DNA from: Oscillospiraceae bacterium
GTDB lineage: Bacteria > Bacillota > Clostridia > Oscillospirales > SIG627
Length of the DNA stretch: 64,000 nt
Direction of reading: 5' to 3'
Assembly (NCBI GenBank): GCA_034925865.1
Contig: JAYFRN010000026.1
Coordinates: 1-64,000 of the forward strand
Position numbers and translations under genes: made by a program. Shown here in pieces: positions 44,419 to 52,730 of the stretch. A model generated the notes under the pieces. It ran no database searches and was not told the origin of the DNA. It saw only the letters and a list, made by a program, of their open reading frames with translations. Numbering within the stretch: the stretch's first letter is position 1; each line of letters starts with the position of its first letter.

Positions 44419-45195
44419 ATGGATTTCAAAAAGCTGAAGCAGATAACCTCGGTTGTTTCTCAAACGCTTGACAAAGTTACCGATATTTTTAACGGCGATT
44501 CATGCTTTATGAGCGCTGTAATTTCGGCTGCCGGAAGCGGCGCAAGAATGGGCGGAATATCAAAGCAACTTTTGAAAATCAATGATAAAACCGTTATCGA
44601 ATATTCTCTTGAAGCATTCCAAAACAGTACTTTTTTCGATGAAATTATCATCGTCGCGCGACAGGATGAACTCGATATTATGAAATCCATCGCTTTTTGC
44701 GGCAAATATTCCAAAGCAGTCAAAGTAGTAGCCGGAGGGGCGACGCGAGCGGAATCAGTCGCAAACGGCTTTTACGCCACTGATAAAAAATGCAGATACA
44801 TCGCAATTCATGACGCGGCCAGACCGCTTGTCACCTCGAAAGAAATCGACACTCTTGCAAAAAAAGTGCGGCAATGCGGTGCGTGCGCCTGCGGACGCGC
44901 TTTATCTGACACAATTAAGCGTATTGATAACAAACGCCGCGTTACCGAAACGCCCGACCGAGAAGGGCTGGTTTCGGTTTTCACTCCGCAGGTGTTTTCC
45001 TCTGATATCTATCGGTCTGCGCTTGCAGCGGCACAAAAAGGCGGATTTACGGCGACTGACGACTGCGCGCTCTGCGAACGTGCCGGTTTTACAGTCCGTA
45101 TATATGATACCGGTAATTTCAGTTTAAAGCTGACTTATCCGGGAGATGAAAAGCTTATTTCTTCAATTATCAATTCCAGACTTAAGGGAGAATGA
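44419..45195 (+). CDS. ispD: 2-C-methyl-D-erythritol 4-phosphate cytidylyltransferase
   Basis: The 258-residue protein has the nucleotide-binding motif SAAGSGARMGGISKQLLKI (about residues 36-54) and HDAARPLVT near 135, both diagnostic of IspD. It couples CTP to methylerythritol phosphate in the non-mevalonate isoprenoid pathway. The first 30 residues are an extra N-terminal stretch not usual in the family; no good ribosome site supports either the ATG at 44419 or the internal ATG at 44509, so the true start is open. It precedes ispF by 6 bp. Confidence 0.92.
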   Translation: MDFKKLKQITSVVSQTLDKVTDIFNGDSCFMSAVISAAGSGARMGGISKQLLKINDKTVIEYSLEAFQNSTFFDEIIIVARQDELDIMKSIAFCGKYSKAVKVVAGGATRAESVANGFYATDKKCRYIAIHDAARPLVTSKEIDTLAKKVRQCGACACGRALSDTIKRIDNKRRVTETPDREGLVSVFTPQVFSSDIYRSALAAAQKGGFTATDDCALCERAGFTVRIYDTGNFSLKLTYPGDEKLISSIINSRLKGE

Positions 45196-45201
45196 AAAGA
45201 T

Positions 45202-45690
45202 ATGGACCTTACGTGCCTGAGAATAGGAACAGGTTATGACGTTCATAAGCTTGTAAAAGGAAGAGAACTTATTATTGGCTGCGTCGACATTCCTTATGAA
45301 TTCGGTCTTCTTGGTCATTCAGACGCGGATGTTCTTGCGCATGCAATAATCGACGCGCTTTTCGGAGCGGCGTACCTTTCAGATATCGGCACAAATTTTC
45401 CCGATACCGACGAAAAATATAAAGACATATCCGGGTCAGAGCTGCTTATAGCTGCAAACAAGAAGATCATCGCCGCCGGATATCGGATAATCAATATTGA
45501 CTCTGTGGTTATTGCCCAAAAGCCAAAGCTTATGCCATATATACCGCTTATGCAAAAAAAGATTGCAGAAGCATTGAATATCGAAAGCTCTCTTGTTTCC
45601 GTTAAAGCAAAAACTGAAGAAGGTCTCGGTTTTACCGGCGCGGAACTCGGAATAGCTGCTCAAGCAACAGCACTTTTAATGAAAGTATAA
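45202..45690 (+). CDS. ispF: 2-C-methyl-D-erythritol 2,4-cyclodiphosphate synthase
   Basis: The 162-residue protein has RIGTGYDVHKL (metal ligands D and H, residues 7-17), LLGHSDADVLAHAI and the terminal TTEEGLGFTG-like piece KTEEGLGFTGAELGI. It cyclises the IspE product in the same pathway as IspD. AGGGAGAATG lies upstream at a good distance. ispD-ispF adjacency is common in bacteria. Confidence 0.96.
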   Translation: MDLTCLRIGTGYDVHKLVKGRELIIGCVDIPYEFGLLGHSDADVLAHAIIDALFGAAYLSDIGTNFPDTDEKYKDISGSELLIAANKKIIAAGYRIINIDSVVIAQKPKLMPYIPLMQKKIAEALNIESSLVSVKAKTEEGLGFTGAELGIAAQATALLMKV

Positions 45691-45809
45691 AGCCACGCAA
45701 TTATTACCTCGAATTATTATGAGCAGATATAATTGCCTCATTAATAAATATACATCCAATGCTAAATTCTGACCGTGAACAAACAAAAATAAAACATAAG
45801 GAGTATAGT

Positions 45810-47696
45810 ATGAATCTTTATCTTTCTCCCTCCGATCCCTCCCTTGAAGAAGGGCTGATGCTTCTTTCGGACGATCTAGGAATAACTGTTTCCAATTTCG
45901 GAGATTCCGTATGTGTATCATATGAAAAAACCGGTGAAATGAAGCTTTGCGTTTCCTGCGAAGGATATAAAGCAAAAATTACTTATTATGAAAAAGCTCA
46001 TTTTTACAGAGGAATCGGGCTTTTGCTCGAACACCTTTCTTATGGTGAAAAATCCTTTGAAATAACAGAACATCCTCGTTTCACTTTGAACGGCGCAATG
46101 TATGATGTGGCTCAGTCAAATGCCGTTCCGGATCTTCCCGCCGTTAAAATGCTTTTGCGCCGCGAAGCAATAATGGGACTGAATATGTTCATGCTTTATT
46201 GCGAAGATAATTATGAGGTAGAGGGCTATCCGTATTTCGGATACATGCGCGGCAGATATTCAGGAGCAGAAATCAAAGAACTGGATGATTATGCTTATGC
46301 GCTTGGTATTGAACTGATTCCGTGCATACAGACTCTCGCGCATTTAAGAGATGCGCTCCGCTGGTGGTTCACATATCATGGTATGCGCATGGATAAGGAC
46401 ACCTTACTTGTCGGTGAAGAAAAAGTATATGACTTTATAGATGCAATGATAAAGGCCGCGTCTCAGAATGTGCGATCAAAGCGTATACACATAGGTATGG
46501 ACGAAGCGGAAAATCTCGGTGAAGGTCAATATTTGAAGCTTCACGGCTATCGCCGCAGATTTGATATAATGCTTGAGCATCTTGACAGAGTTAAAGCAAT
46601 ATGTCATAAATACGGACTCAAACCGATGATATGGAGCGATATGTTCTTCTCAAGCGCTACAAAATCAGGCGGGTATTACGATAAAGATGTAGTGATACCT
46701 CAAGAAGTGCTTGATGCATATCCAAAGGATGTTCAGCTTGTATATTGGGATTATTACAGAGACGATAAGGATTTTTACAGGACATATATCAAACGCCATT
46801 ATGAATTTGGCACAAAACCTGTATTTGCCGGAGCGGTTCACACATGGTATTCTATTGCACCGCGCGTTATTCCTTCCATATCCTATACAGACGCCGCTTT
46901 GCAGGTATGCGTTGAAGAAAATATAGACGAAGTTTTCTGTACCATCTGGGGCGACGACAATACGGAAGCGCATATTTATTCAACACTTCAGGGGCTTCAG
47001 CTGTATGCCGAAATAAGCTTTAATGGCCCTTATAATGCCGAAGCCTTTTCTAAACGGTTTGAATTTTGTACCGGAATCAAATATGACCAGCTTCTTGACC
47101 TCGGAAATCTTGATGCTCTTCCGGAGCATAATACAAATGGACAAGGATACGCTGTATACTCAAAAACTTTTATGTGGAATGATGTTCTGCTCGGCTTCAA
47201 TGACAGATTTTTCGAAAATGACTGCGAAAAATATGAAAAGCATTTCAGAGATTGCGCCGAAAGATATGAAAAATATGAAACGCAGAACGGCGAATATAAT
47301 TCCATGTTCACTTATTACAAGCTCGTTGCGCGTGCTCTTGAATACAAAGCTTCCATTGGCATGAGGCTTATCGAGGCATATAAGAGCGGCAGCAAGGAAA
47401 ATCTACAAAAGCTTCTGCCGCGTTTATACGAGCTGAAAAAGAGAATGTGCGAGTTGAAGGATTTTCATCGTTCGGACTGGTATACTATCAACAAGCCTAT
47501 GGGCTTTGAAGTGTTCGACTTAAGATATGGCACAGTAATAGCGAGAGTTGAAACGGCTATATCCAGAGTTACAAAGTATATAAACGGCGAAATAACCGGA
47601 ATCGATGAGCTTTCAACTCCGAGACTCGAACCGAATGTTTTCACAAACGGATACGGATATCTTTTCTCTGCAAGCCGTTCATCTTTTGTTAATTAA
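45810..47696 (+). CDS. Glycoside hydrolase family 20, cytosolic
   Basis: The 628-residue enzyme has a GH20 barrel with the catalytic Asp-Glu pair D231-E232 in RIHIGMDEAENLG. The start of the barrel shows FTLNGAMYDVAQSNAVP. GH20 enzymes release terminal N-acetylhexosamine with help from the substrate acetamido group. There is no signal peptide, so the substrate would be an imported or recycled glycan. The ATG at 45810 has AAGGAG 7 bp upstream; a farther ATG at 45759 has none. A hairpin at 47717-47752 follows. Confidence 0.85.
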   Translation: MNLYLSPSDPSLEEGLMLLSDDLGITVSNFGDSVCVSYEKTGEMKLCVSCEGYKAKITYYEKAHFYRGIGLLLEHLSYGEKSFEITEHPRFTLNGAMYDVAQSNAVPDLPAVKMLLRREAIMGLNMFMLYCEDNYEVEGYPYFGYMRGRYSGAEIKELDDYAYALGIELIPCIQTLAHLRDALRWWFTYHGMRMDKDTLLVGEEKVYDFIDAMIKAASQNVRSKRIHIGMDEAENLGEGQYLKLHGYRRRFDIMLEHLDRVKAICHKYGLKPMIWSDMFFSSATKSGGYYDKDVVIPQEVLDAYPKDVQLVYWDYYRDDKDFYRTYIKRHYEFGTKPVFAGAVHTWYSIAPRVIPSISYTDAALQVCVEENIDEVFCTIWGDDNTEAHIYSTLQGLQLYAEISFNGPYNAEAFSKRFEFCTGIKYDQLLDLGNLDALPEHNTNGQGYAVYSKTFMWNDVLLGFNDRFFENDCEKYEKHFRDCAERYEKYETQNGEYNSMFTYYKLVARALEYKASIGMRLIEAYKSGSKENLQKLLPRLYELKKRMCELKDFHRSDWYTINKPMGFEVFDLRYGTVIARVETAISRVTKYINGEITGIDELSTPRLEPNVFTNGYGYLFSASRSSFVN

Positions 47697-47716
47697 TATT
47701 AAAGCGTATTTACAGT

Positions 47717-47752
47717 TAATCCGACGGAGGTTATTATACTTCCGTCGGATTA
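47717..47752 (+). terminator. Hairpin after the GH20 gene
   Basis: TAATCCGACGGA pairs with TCCGTCGGATTA over 12 bp. The following sequence is only mildly T-rich, so termination strength is uncertain. No clear promoter for the ABC operon was found in 47753-47865. Confidence 0.55.
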
Positions 47753-47878
47753 CATAAAAATTCTGATTTAATAATTAGGACATTATCAATCAAATATTGT
47801 GTATATACCCATATACATCACCGAAAATACACATATTTGAGTTATTATTTTTCTATATTAAAAACGGAGGATATCGCA

Positions 47879-48997
47879 TTGATTGAAGTTAAAAATCTGA
47901 TAAAAAAATATGGCGATAATACTGCTGTGTCGGATATTTCCTTTTCGATCGAGCATGGAAAGATATATGGCTTTCTCGGTCCGAACGGCGCAGGAAAATC
48001 GACAACAATGAATATCATCGCCGGATGCCTTGCCGCAACGAGCGGTACGGTAAGTATAAATGGATACGACATATATGAAAATCCAGTAGAAGCAAAACGC
48101 TCTGTCGGCTATCTACCCGAATTCCCTCCTCTATATCCTGATATGACACCGAATGAGTATCTGTCCTTTGTGGCTGAAGCAAAAGGTGTTCCGCATGACA
48201 TGATTTATGCAAATGTCCTTGATGCTATGGAGAAAACGCAGATAACCGATGTTCAGGACAGACTTATCAAAAATCTTTCTAAAGGGTATAAACAGCGTGT
48301 CGGCATCGCTCAAGCAATGCTGAATTCACCGGAAGTTATTATTCTTGACGAACCGACGGTAGGGCTTGACCCGATACAGATAATTGAAATACGTGATTTA
48401 ATCCGTTCTCTGGGCAAAGATCACACTGTAATTCTTTCAAGCCATATCCTTTCTGAAATCAGCGCTATTTGTGACTATATAATGATAATTTCCAAGGGAA
48501 AGCTTGTCGCCAGCGATACAATTGAAAACCTTACCGACGTCACAAACATAATGAAAATCGTAATTAAAGGCGACAAATCTTCTGTCATGTCAATTCTTTA
48601 TTCAATTGATCCATCGTTTGATATTGCTGTTTCACAACTCGCCGAAGAGGGCGAATATGTATATGAATACACGATTGAAACCGCCTCCTCAGTTGATATA
48701 AGAGAACAGGTTTATTTAAAGCTCAGGAATACAAATTCAATTATACTTAATATGGATACTCAGAAAATCGGACTTGAAGAAATATTCCTGAAACTCACTA
48801 AAGAAGATCACAGCGATGTATACTCGAACGCCACCTGCATTGAAAATAATCAGAGTTCAGAAAATTCTGATGAAGAAGACGAAGATAAAAAAGAAAATAC
48901 AGATGATTCTTCCGCTTCGGCAATAAACACCGACGACAAAGAAGCATATAAAAAGATGTTTGAGATGCCCAAAGAAGGAGATGAAGAAAATAAATGA
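47879..48997 (+). CDS. ABC transporter ATP-binding protein, GldA-like
   Basis: The 372-residue protein has Walker A GPNGAGKST, signature LSKGYKQRVGIAQA, Walker B VIILDEPTVGLDP and an H-loop SSHIL. The C-terminal 100 residues include an acidic Asn/Asp/Glu stretch (SDEEDEDKKENTDD) unlike usual ATPases. I place the start at TTG 47879 because GGAGG lies 8 bp upstream; an ATG at 47837 has no ribosome site. It overlaps the permease gene by 4 bp. Together with the next three genes it forms a unit known from Clostridia and similar to the gliding-motility GldAFG set; the cargo is unknown. Confidence 0.9.
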   Translation: MIEVKNLIKKYGDNTAVSDISFSIEHGKIYGFLGPNGAGKSTTMNIIAGCLAATSGTVSINGYDIYENPVEAKRSVGYLPEFPPLYPDMTPNEYLSFVAEAKGVPHDMIYANVLDAMEKTQITDVQDRLIKNLSKGYKQRVGIAQAMLNSPEVIILDEPTVGLDPIQIIEIRDLIRSLGKDHTVILSSHILSEISAICDYIMIISKGKLVASDTIENLTDVTNIMKIVIKGDKSSVMSILYSIDPSFDIAVSQLAEEGEYVYEYTIETASSVDIREQVYLKLRNTNSIILNMDTQKIGLEEIFLKLTKEDHSDVYSNATCIENNQSSENSDEEDEDKKENTDDSSASAINTDDKEAYKKMFEMPKEGDEENK

Positions 48998-49857
48998 ACG
49001 CCTTTTATAAAAAAGAGTTGAAATCGTATTTTCAGAATATGAGCGGATGGATATTTATAGCTTTTATTCTTCTTATGACCGGTATATTTTTCAGCGCGAC
49101 GAATCTGCGCGGCGGAAATGCGAATTTTGAATATTGCGTTTATACAGTAAGCTTTGTGTTTCTGCTTGTGGTTCCTATTATTACAATGCGCGCTCTCGCG
49201 GAGGAAAAACATAATAAAACCGATCAGCTGATTTATTCACTGCCGGTGCCGCTTCATAAAATTGTCATGGCAAAGTTTTTATCGATGGCGACCGTCTTCC
49301 TTTTCGCTGTTGCGGTAATGATGCTTTGCCCGGTTGTATTGTCTTTTTTTGGTAAAGTTGATTTGCTTACTTCATACAGTACGCTTTTTGGATTTATGCT
49401 TCTTGGTTCATCACTTATTTCGATAGGTCTATTTATATCATCCCTTACAGAGAGCCAAATCATTTCAGCTGTAATAAGCTTCGGAACTTTTTTATTGATA
49501 TATCTCATGTCATCGCTTTCTTCTCTGATACCGACAAGCGCAATTGCTTCGTTGATTGCCTTTTCCTTATTAGCTCTGATAGTGGGCGTTGTGACATATA
49601 CGCTGACGAAGAGTTATCCTGTCGCGGTTATTTCTTTTTCTGTTTGTGAAATCGCTGTAATCGCTGTATATATATTAAATAAAAGCCTTTTTGAGGGTGG
49701 ATTTGCTGGCTTTCTGAAATCGATTTCTCTTTTTGATCGCCTCCAGAGCTTTGTTCTCGGGATATTCGACCTCTCGGCGGTTATATATTATCTGTCTATT
49801 ATCGGGATATTTATTTTCTTTACAGTTCAATCCCTTGATAAAAGACGCTGGTCTTGA
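48994..49857 (+). CDS. ABC-2 type permease, GldF-like
   Basis: The 287-residue protein has six membrane helices. The start FYKKELKSYFQNMSGWIFIA and VPIITMRALAEEKHNKTDQLI (split: VPIITMRALAEEK, HNKTDQLIYSLP) are typical of ABC-2 permeases of the GldF/NosY kind. It pairs with the ATPase just upstream. It overlaps the next frame by 4 bp at its stop, though the better start of that gene is downstream. Confidence 0.9.
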   Translation: MNAFYKKELKSYFQNMSGWIFIAFILLMTGIFFSATNLRGGNANFEYCVYTVSFVFLLVVPIITMRALAEEKHNKTDQLIYSLPVPLHKIVMAKFLSMATVFLFAVAVMMLCPVVLSFFGKVDLLTSYSTLFGFMLLGSSLISIGLFISSLTESQIISAVISFGTFLLIYLMSSLSSLIPTSAIASLIAFSLLALIVGVVTYTLTKSYPVAVISFSVCEIAVIAVYILNKSLFEGGFAGFLKSISLFDRLQSFVLGIFDLSAVIYYLSIIGIFIFFTVQSLDKRRWS

Positions 49858-49877
49858 TTATAGGAGGTATCGAAAAC

Positions 49878-51317
49878 ATGAATAAGAATTTATCAAAATC
49901 GAAAATAGTAAAAATTGGAACATACAACACTGTTGTTTCGCTTGTTGTGATCGCTCTTGCTATTATATTGAATCTGGTTATATCAAAGCTTCCGGCAAAT
50001 TTTACAAAATTTGATACAACTTCTTCAGAAGTTTTTTCATTATCCGAACAGACAAAATCTATCATAAAATCGCTTAATGATGATATAACTTTTTATTTGA
50101 TAGCCGAGACCGGCAGCGAAGACACTAAAATCGTAGAAATGCTCGACAGATATGCCGCTCTTAATTCAAAGATCAAAATTCAAAAGGTGGATCCGGTTCT
50201 TCGTCCGACATTTATAACTGATTATACAACCGAAACACTTAATTCAAACAGTGTCATCGTAGTAAACAATAAACGCAGCTTTGCTATTGATTACAACGAT
50301 ATCTACGTGACAGAATATATTCCATACGACCAATGGACTGAAATGCAGCAATACTATTATCAGTCTTACGGTGAAATGCCGACTGCTTCATATTTTGCCG
50401 CGGAAAGCGTATTTACCGGCGCCATTGATTATGTCACAAGCCCTTCTCTCCCTAAAATATATACTCTTCAGGGACACGGAGAGACCGCTCTTACCGCTGA
50501 TGTTACATCATTAATAAAATTTGAGAATATAGAAACCGGAGAGCTCAGACTTGAATCATTGTCTGCGGTACCGGATGACGCAAACTGCGTTTTGATAAAC
50601 AATCCCACTACTGATATTACGGAGACAGAATCAACGCTTTTGCTGTCATATATGCAATCAGGCGGAAAAGTCATTCTTATAACATATATGAACTACTATA
50701 CTACCGAAGGAATGCCAAACATTACAAAGCTGTGTACGTATAACGGACTTTGTTCTTCCGATGGCGTAATAATAGATCCTTCCTCAGGATATTATACTAA
50801 GTATCAGAACTATCTCCTTCCTAAGCTGACTGACAGCGATGTGTCGGCGCTTATGACAAATTCCAATGTATATATTCTCACGCCTTTTGCTCATGGCATT
50901 AAAAAGACCGAGACAGCAGGGGTTGGCACTGTTTCGCCTCTTATAATTACCTCAGACAGCGCTTTCGTAAAGGATAAGGAATCGACAAGCGCCGAAAAGG
51001 AAACAGGCAATGAAGAGGGGCCGTTTTATGTCGGAGCGCTCACATCAAATAAGGATACAGGCAGTAAATTTATATGGTATTCATCGCCGTTTATACTCAC
51101 AAACGCATACAGCAACCTTGAATTTTTTATGTCTTCTGTAAGTTTGTTATGCGAAAAGACTTCTTCGATTTCAATTCTGTCAAAACGTCTTTCAAGTGAA
51201 TATCTTTTATTGACCGAAGGACAGTATACCTTGTGGAGTGTCGTTTTCACCTTAGTGATACCGTTGGCTGTGATAGTTATAGGTTTGTCAATATGGTTGA
51301 GACGGCGTAAAAAATAA
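49878..51317 (+). CDS. GldG-like ABC-associated membrane protein
   Basis: The 479-residue protein has an N-terminal membrane helix (about 15-37), a large outer domain and a C-terminal membrane helix followed by RRRKK. The outer part has the DUF4350/GldG-like pattern: FTKFDTTSSEVFSLSEQT, YTLQGHGETALT and LLSYMQSGGKVILITYM. AGGAGGT lies upstream of the ATG at 49878. In gliding Bacteroidota GldG works with GldA and GldF; in Firmicutes the export role is open. Confidence 0.85.
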   Translation: MNKNLSKSKIVKIGTYNTVVSLVVIALAIILNLVISKLPANFTKFDTTSSEVFSLSEQTKSIIKSLNDDITFYLIAETGSEDTKIVEMLDRYAALNSKIKIQKVDPVLRPTFITDYTTETLNSNSVIVVNNKRSFAIDYNDIYVTEYIPYDQWTEMQQYYYQSYGEMPTASYFAAESVFTGAIDYVTSPSLPKIYTLQGHGETALTADVTSLIKFENIETGELRLESLSAVPDDANCVLINNPTTDITETESTLLLSYMQSGGKVILITYMNYYTTEGMPNITKLCTYNGLCSSDGVIIDPSSGYYTKYQNYLLPKLTDSDVSALMTNSNVYILTPFAHGIKKTETAGVGTVSPLIITSDSAFVKDKESTSAEKETGNEEGPFYVGALTSNKDTGSKFIWYSSPFILTNAYSNLEFFMSSVSLLCEKTSSISILSKRLSSEYLLLTEGQYTLWSVVFTLVIPLAVIVIGLSIWLRRRKK

Positions 51318-51375
51318 TTTTACGGTCTTAAATTTTACAAACAAATTTTTCAATTGCGGTTTATTAACTTTGCAA

Positions 51376-51482
51376 TTATTAACTCGGCGTTTAAATAAAT
51401 ACCGCTTAAAGAGAAGAAAAATTCTTATATATGGGCTTTTTTCTCCTATACAGCAAATTTAATTTAATTGCCGAGTTAATAA
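51376..51482. repeat. MITE-like repeat 1, complete copy
   Basis: The 107-bp element has terminal inverted repeats TTATTAACTCGGC (51376-51388) and its complement GCCGAGTTAATAA (51470-51482), with further TTTAAA matches inside. A central hairpin is formed by AGAGAAGAAAAA and CTTTTTTCTCCT. The order and the sequences match the copies at 18677 and 60742. It lies between the GldG-like and DUF4340 genes and interrupts their spacing. Confidence 0.75.
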
Positions 51483-51483
51483 A

Positions 51484-51542
51484 AAACCATAATTCCAGCA
51501 AGCCGAAACCGCCAAAAGTTTACGGTTCGGCGGAAAGGCATG
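51484..51542 (+). repeat. Hairpin leader element, copy 2 (before the DUF4340 gene)
   Basis: It matches 13109-13162 over the whole length with a few changes and a 4-bp insertion in the loop. The GCCGAAACC / GGTTCGGC stem is kept; the alternative AACCATAA / TTACGGTT pairing has one mismatch. It ends in GGAAAGG, the likely ribosome site of the following gene. Confidence 0.65.
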
Positions 51543-51551
51543 GCTTTATTA

Positions 51552-52553
51552 ATGAAAAAGAAAATCATCACACTTGTCATCCTTGTCGTCGTTGTCGGAG
51601 CCTTTTCAATTATATATGCCGTATTGTCAAATAGCGAACAACCTGCTGATACCGGAGAGACAGATACCGGTTCCTCAAAAATTATGCTCGCGGATTTTGA
51701 TTATATAAATATTTGTAAAATTGAGTACGTCTCTCAGACTGAAACCTTGTCATTTGAAAAAGATACAGATAAATGGTATCTTTCATCAGACAGGAGCTTT
51801 CCTCTTGATACGACCGCGGTAACAGCAATGGCTACGGCTATCGCATCTATCGGTGCCGAACGTTTTGTTGAGGAAAACCCGTCAGATATATCTCAATACG
51901 GTTTTGATCATCCGAATTATACTATAAAAATAACTTATTCAGACGGAACAAATTATACTTATTTAATAGGCGATTATAATTTGTTCAATGCATGTAATTA
52001 TTTTATGGTAGACGGCTCCGGAAAGGTATATATGGTGTTAAGCGCTCTCAGCGATTATTTTAACCATACTTTAAAAGATCTTGCTGTTCTCGACACCATT
52101 CCGACATTTGACAGCGAAAAAGCAGTTGCTTTCAGGCTTTCTTCCGGGACCGACTCCGAGAATGATATTACAATCACCGATTCTGATAAGGTTGCAGCTA
52201 TGTATAAACTGTTTACAACTATAAATACCGGCAATTATTACGATTATAATACCGAAGATAATGAATTGTCGACTTATTCTCTTTCTAAAGAAAACAGAAA
52301 AACAATTACATTCTTATACGGCGATGTATCAAGCGATAAATCCGTAGAGGATCTTATCGGAGAATTGACGGACGGAGAGAATAATGGCAGTATTCCGGAA
52401 GATGTAGAAAACAAGCTTTCCAAATACAGCATACATTTTGGTGTATCACCTTCGGAGCTTCCTGACAAAGTATTGTTTACAGTCGATTTTTCAAAAATAA
52501 CTTATCTTGCCGATAAAGAAACCGTTAATTCAATGCTGGCTCTGTTTGAATAA
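51552..52553 (+). CDS. DUF4340 protein
   Basis: The 333-residue protein has an N-terminal membrane helix (IITLVILVVVVGAFSIIYAV) and a mostly beta outer domain of repeated DUF4340 units: LSFEKDTDKWYLSSDRSFPLDTTAV (split: LSFEKDTDKWYL, SSDRSFPLDTTAV) and YGFDHPNYTIKITYSDG followed by YLIGDYN. The family accompanies GldG-like proteins. ATG 51552 is 13 bp from GGAAAGG; the ATG at 51540 is too close to that site. It is separated from the ABC genes by the MITE-like element and the leader repeat. Confidence 0.85.
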   Translation: MKKKIITLVILVVVVGAFSIIYAVLSNSEQPADTGETDTGSSKIMLADFDYINICKIEYVSQTETLSFEKDTDKWYLSSDRSFPLDTTAVTAMATAIASIGAERFVEENPSDISQYGFDHPNYTIKITYSDGTNYTYLIGDYNLFNACNYFMVDGSGKVYMVLSALSDYFNHTLKDLAVLDTIPTFDSEKAVAFRLSSGTDSENDITITDSDKVAAMYKLFTTINTGNYYDYNTEDNELSTYSLSKENRKTITFLYGDVSSDKSVEDLIGELTDGENNGSIPEDVENKLSKYSIHFGVSPSELPDKVLFTVDFSKITYLADKETVNSMLALFE

Positions 52554-52568
52554 TATATTCAAAAGCAA

Positions 52569-52612
52569 AAAGCCTCGATAAAAAGTCTTCAACCTTTTGT
52601 CGCGGCTTTTCT
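52569..52612 (+). terminator. Terminator after the DUF4340 gene
   Basis: AAAAGCC-TCG-AAAAAG pairs imperfectly with CTTTT-GTCG-GGCTTTT, followed by CTTT. It closes the ABC-DUF4340 unit. Confidence 0.65.
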
Positions 52613-52641
52613 TTATGTGCGGGTTTTTAACACATGGGCAA

Positions 52642-52730
52642 TATTTAATGTCTATTGAAAATGCCGTTTTCGAACAGCATAGGTTTTAGCAGTTGAAAAA
52701 CCAGCCAAAACCCTCCAAAATCATTTTGAT
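52642..52730. repeat. Dispersed repeat 2, copy A
   Basis: This 89-bp stretch matches the complement of about 61006-61095 at roughly 90 percent by eye. Shared blocks are AATGCCGTTTTCGAAC and AGTTGAAAAACCAGCCAAAA. Its right end runs into the last three codons and stop of the PHP gene (52721-52730). Confidence 0.65.
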
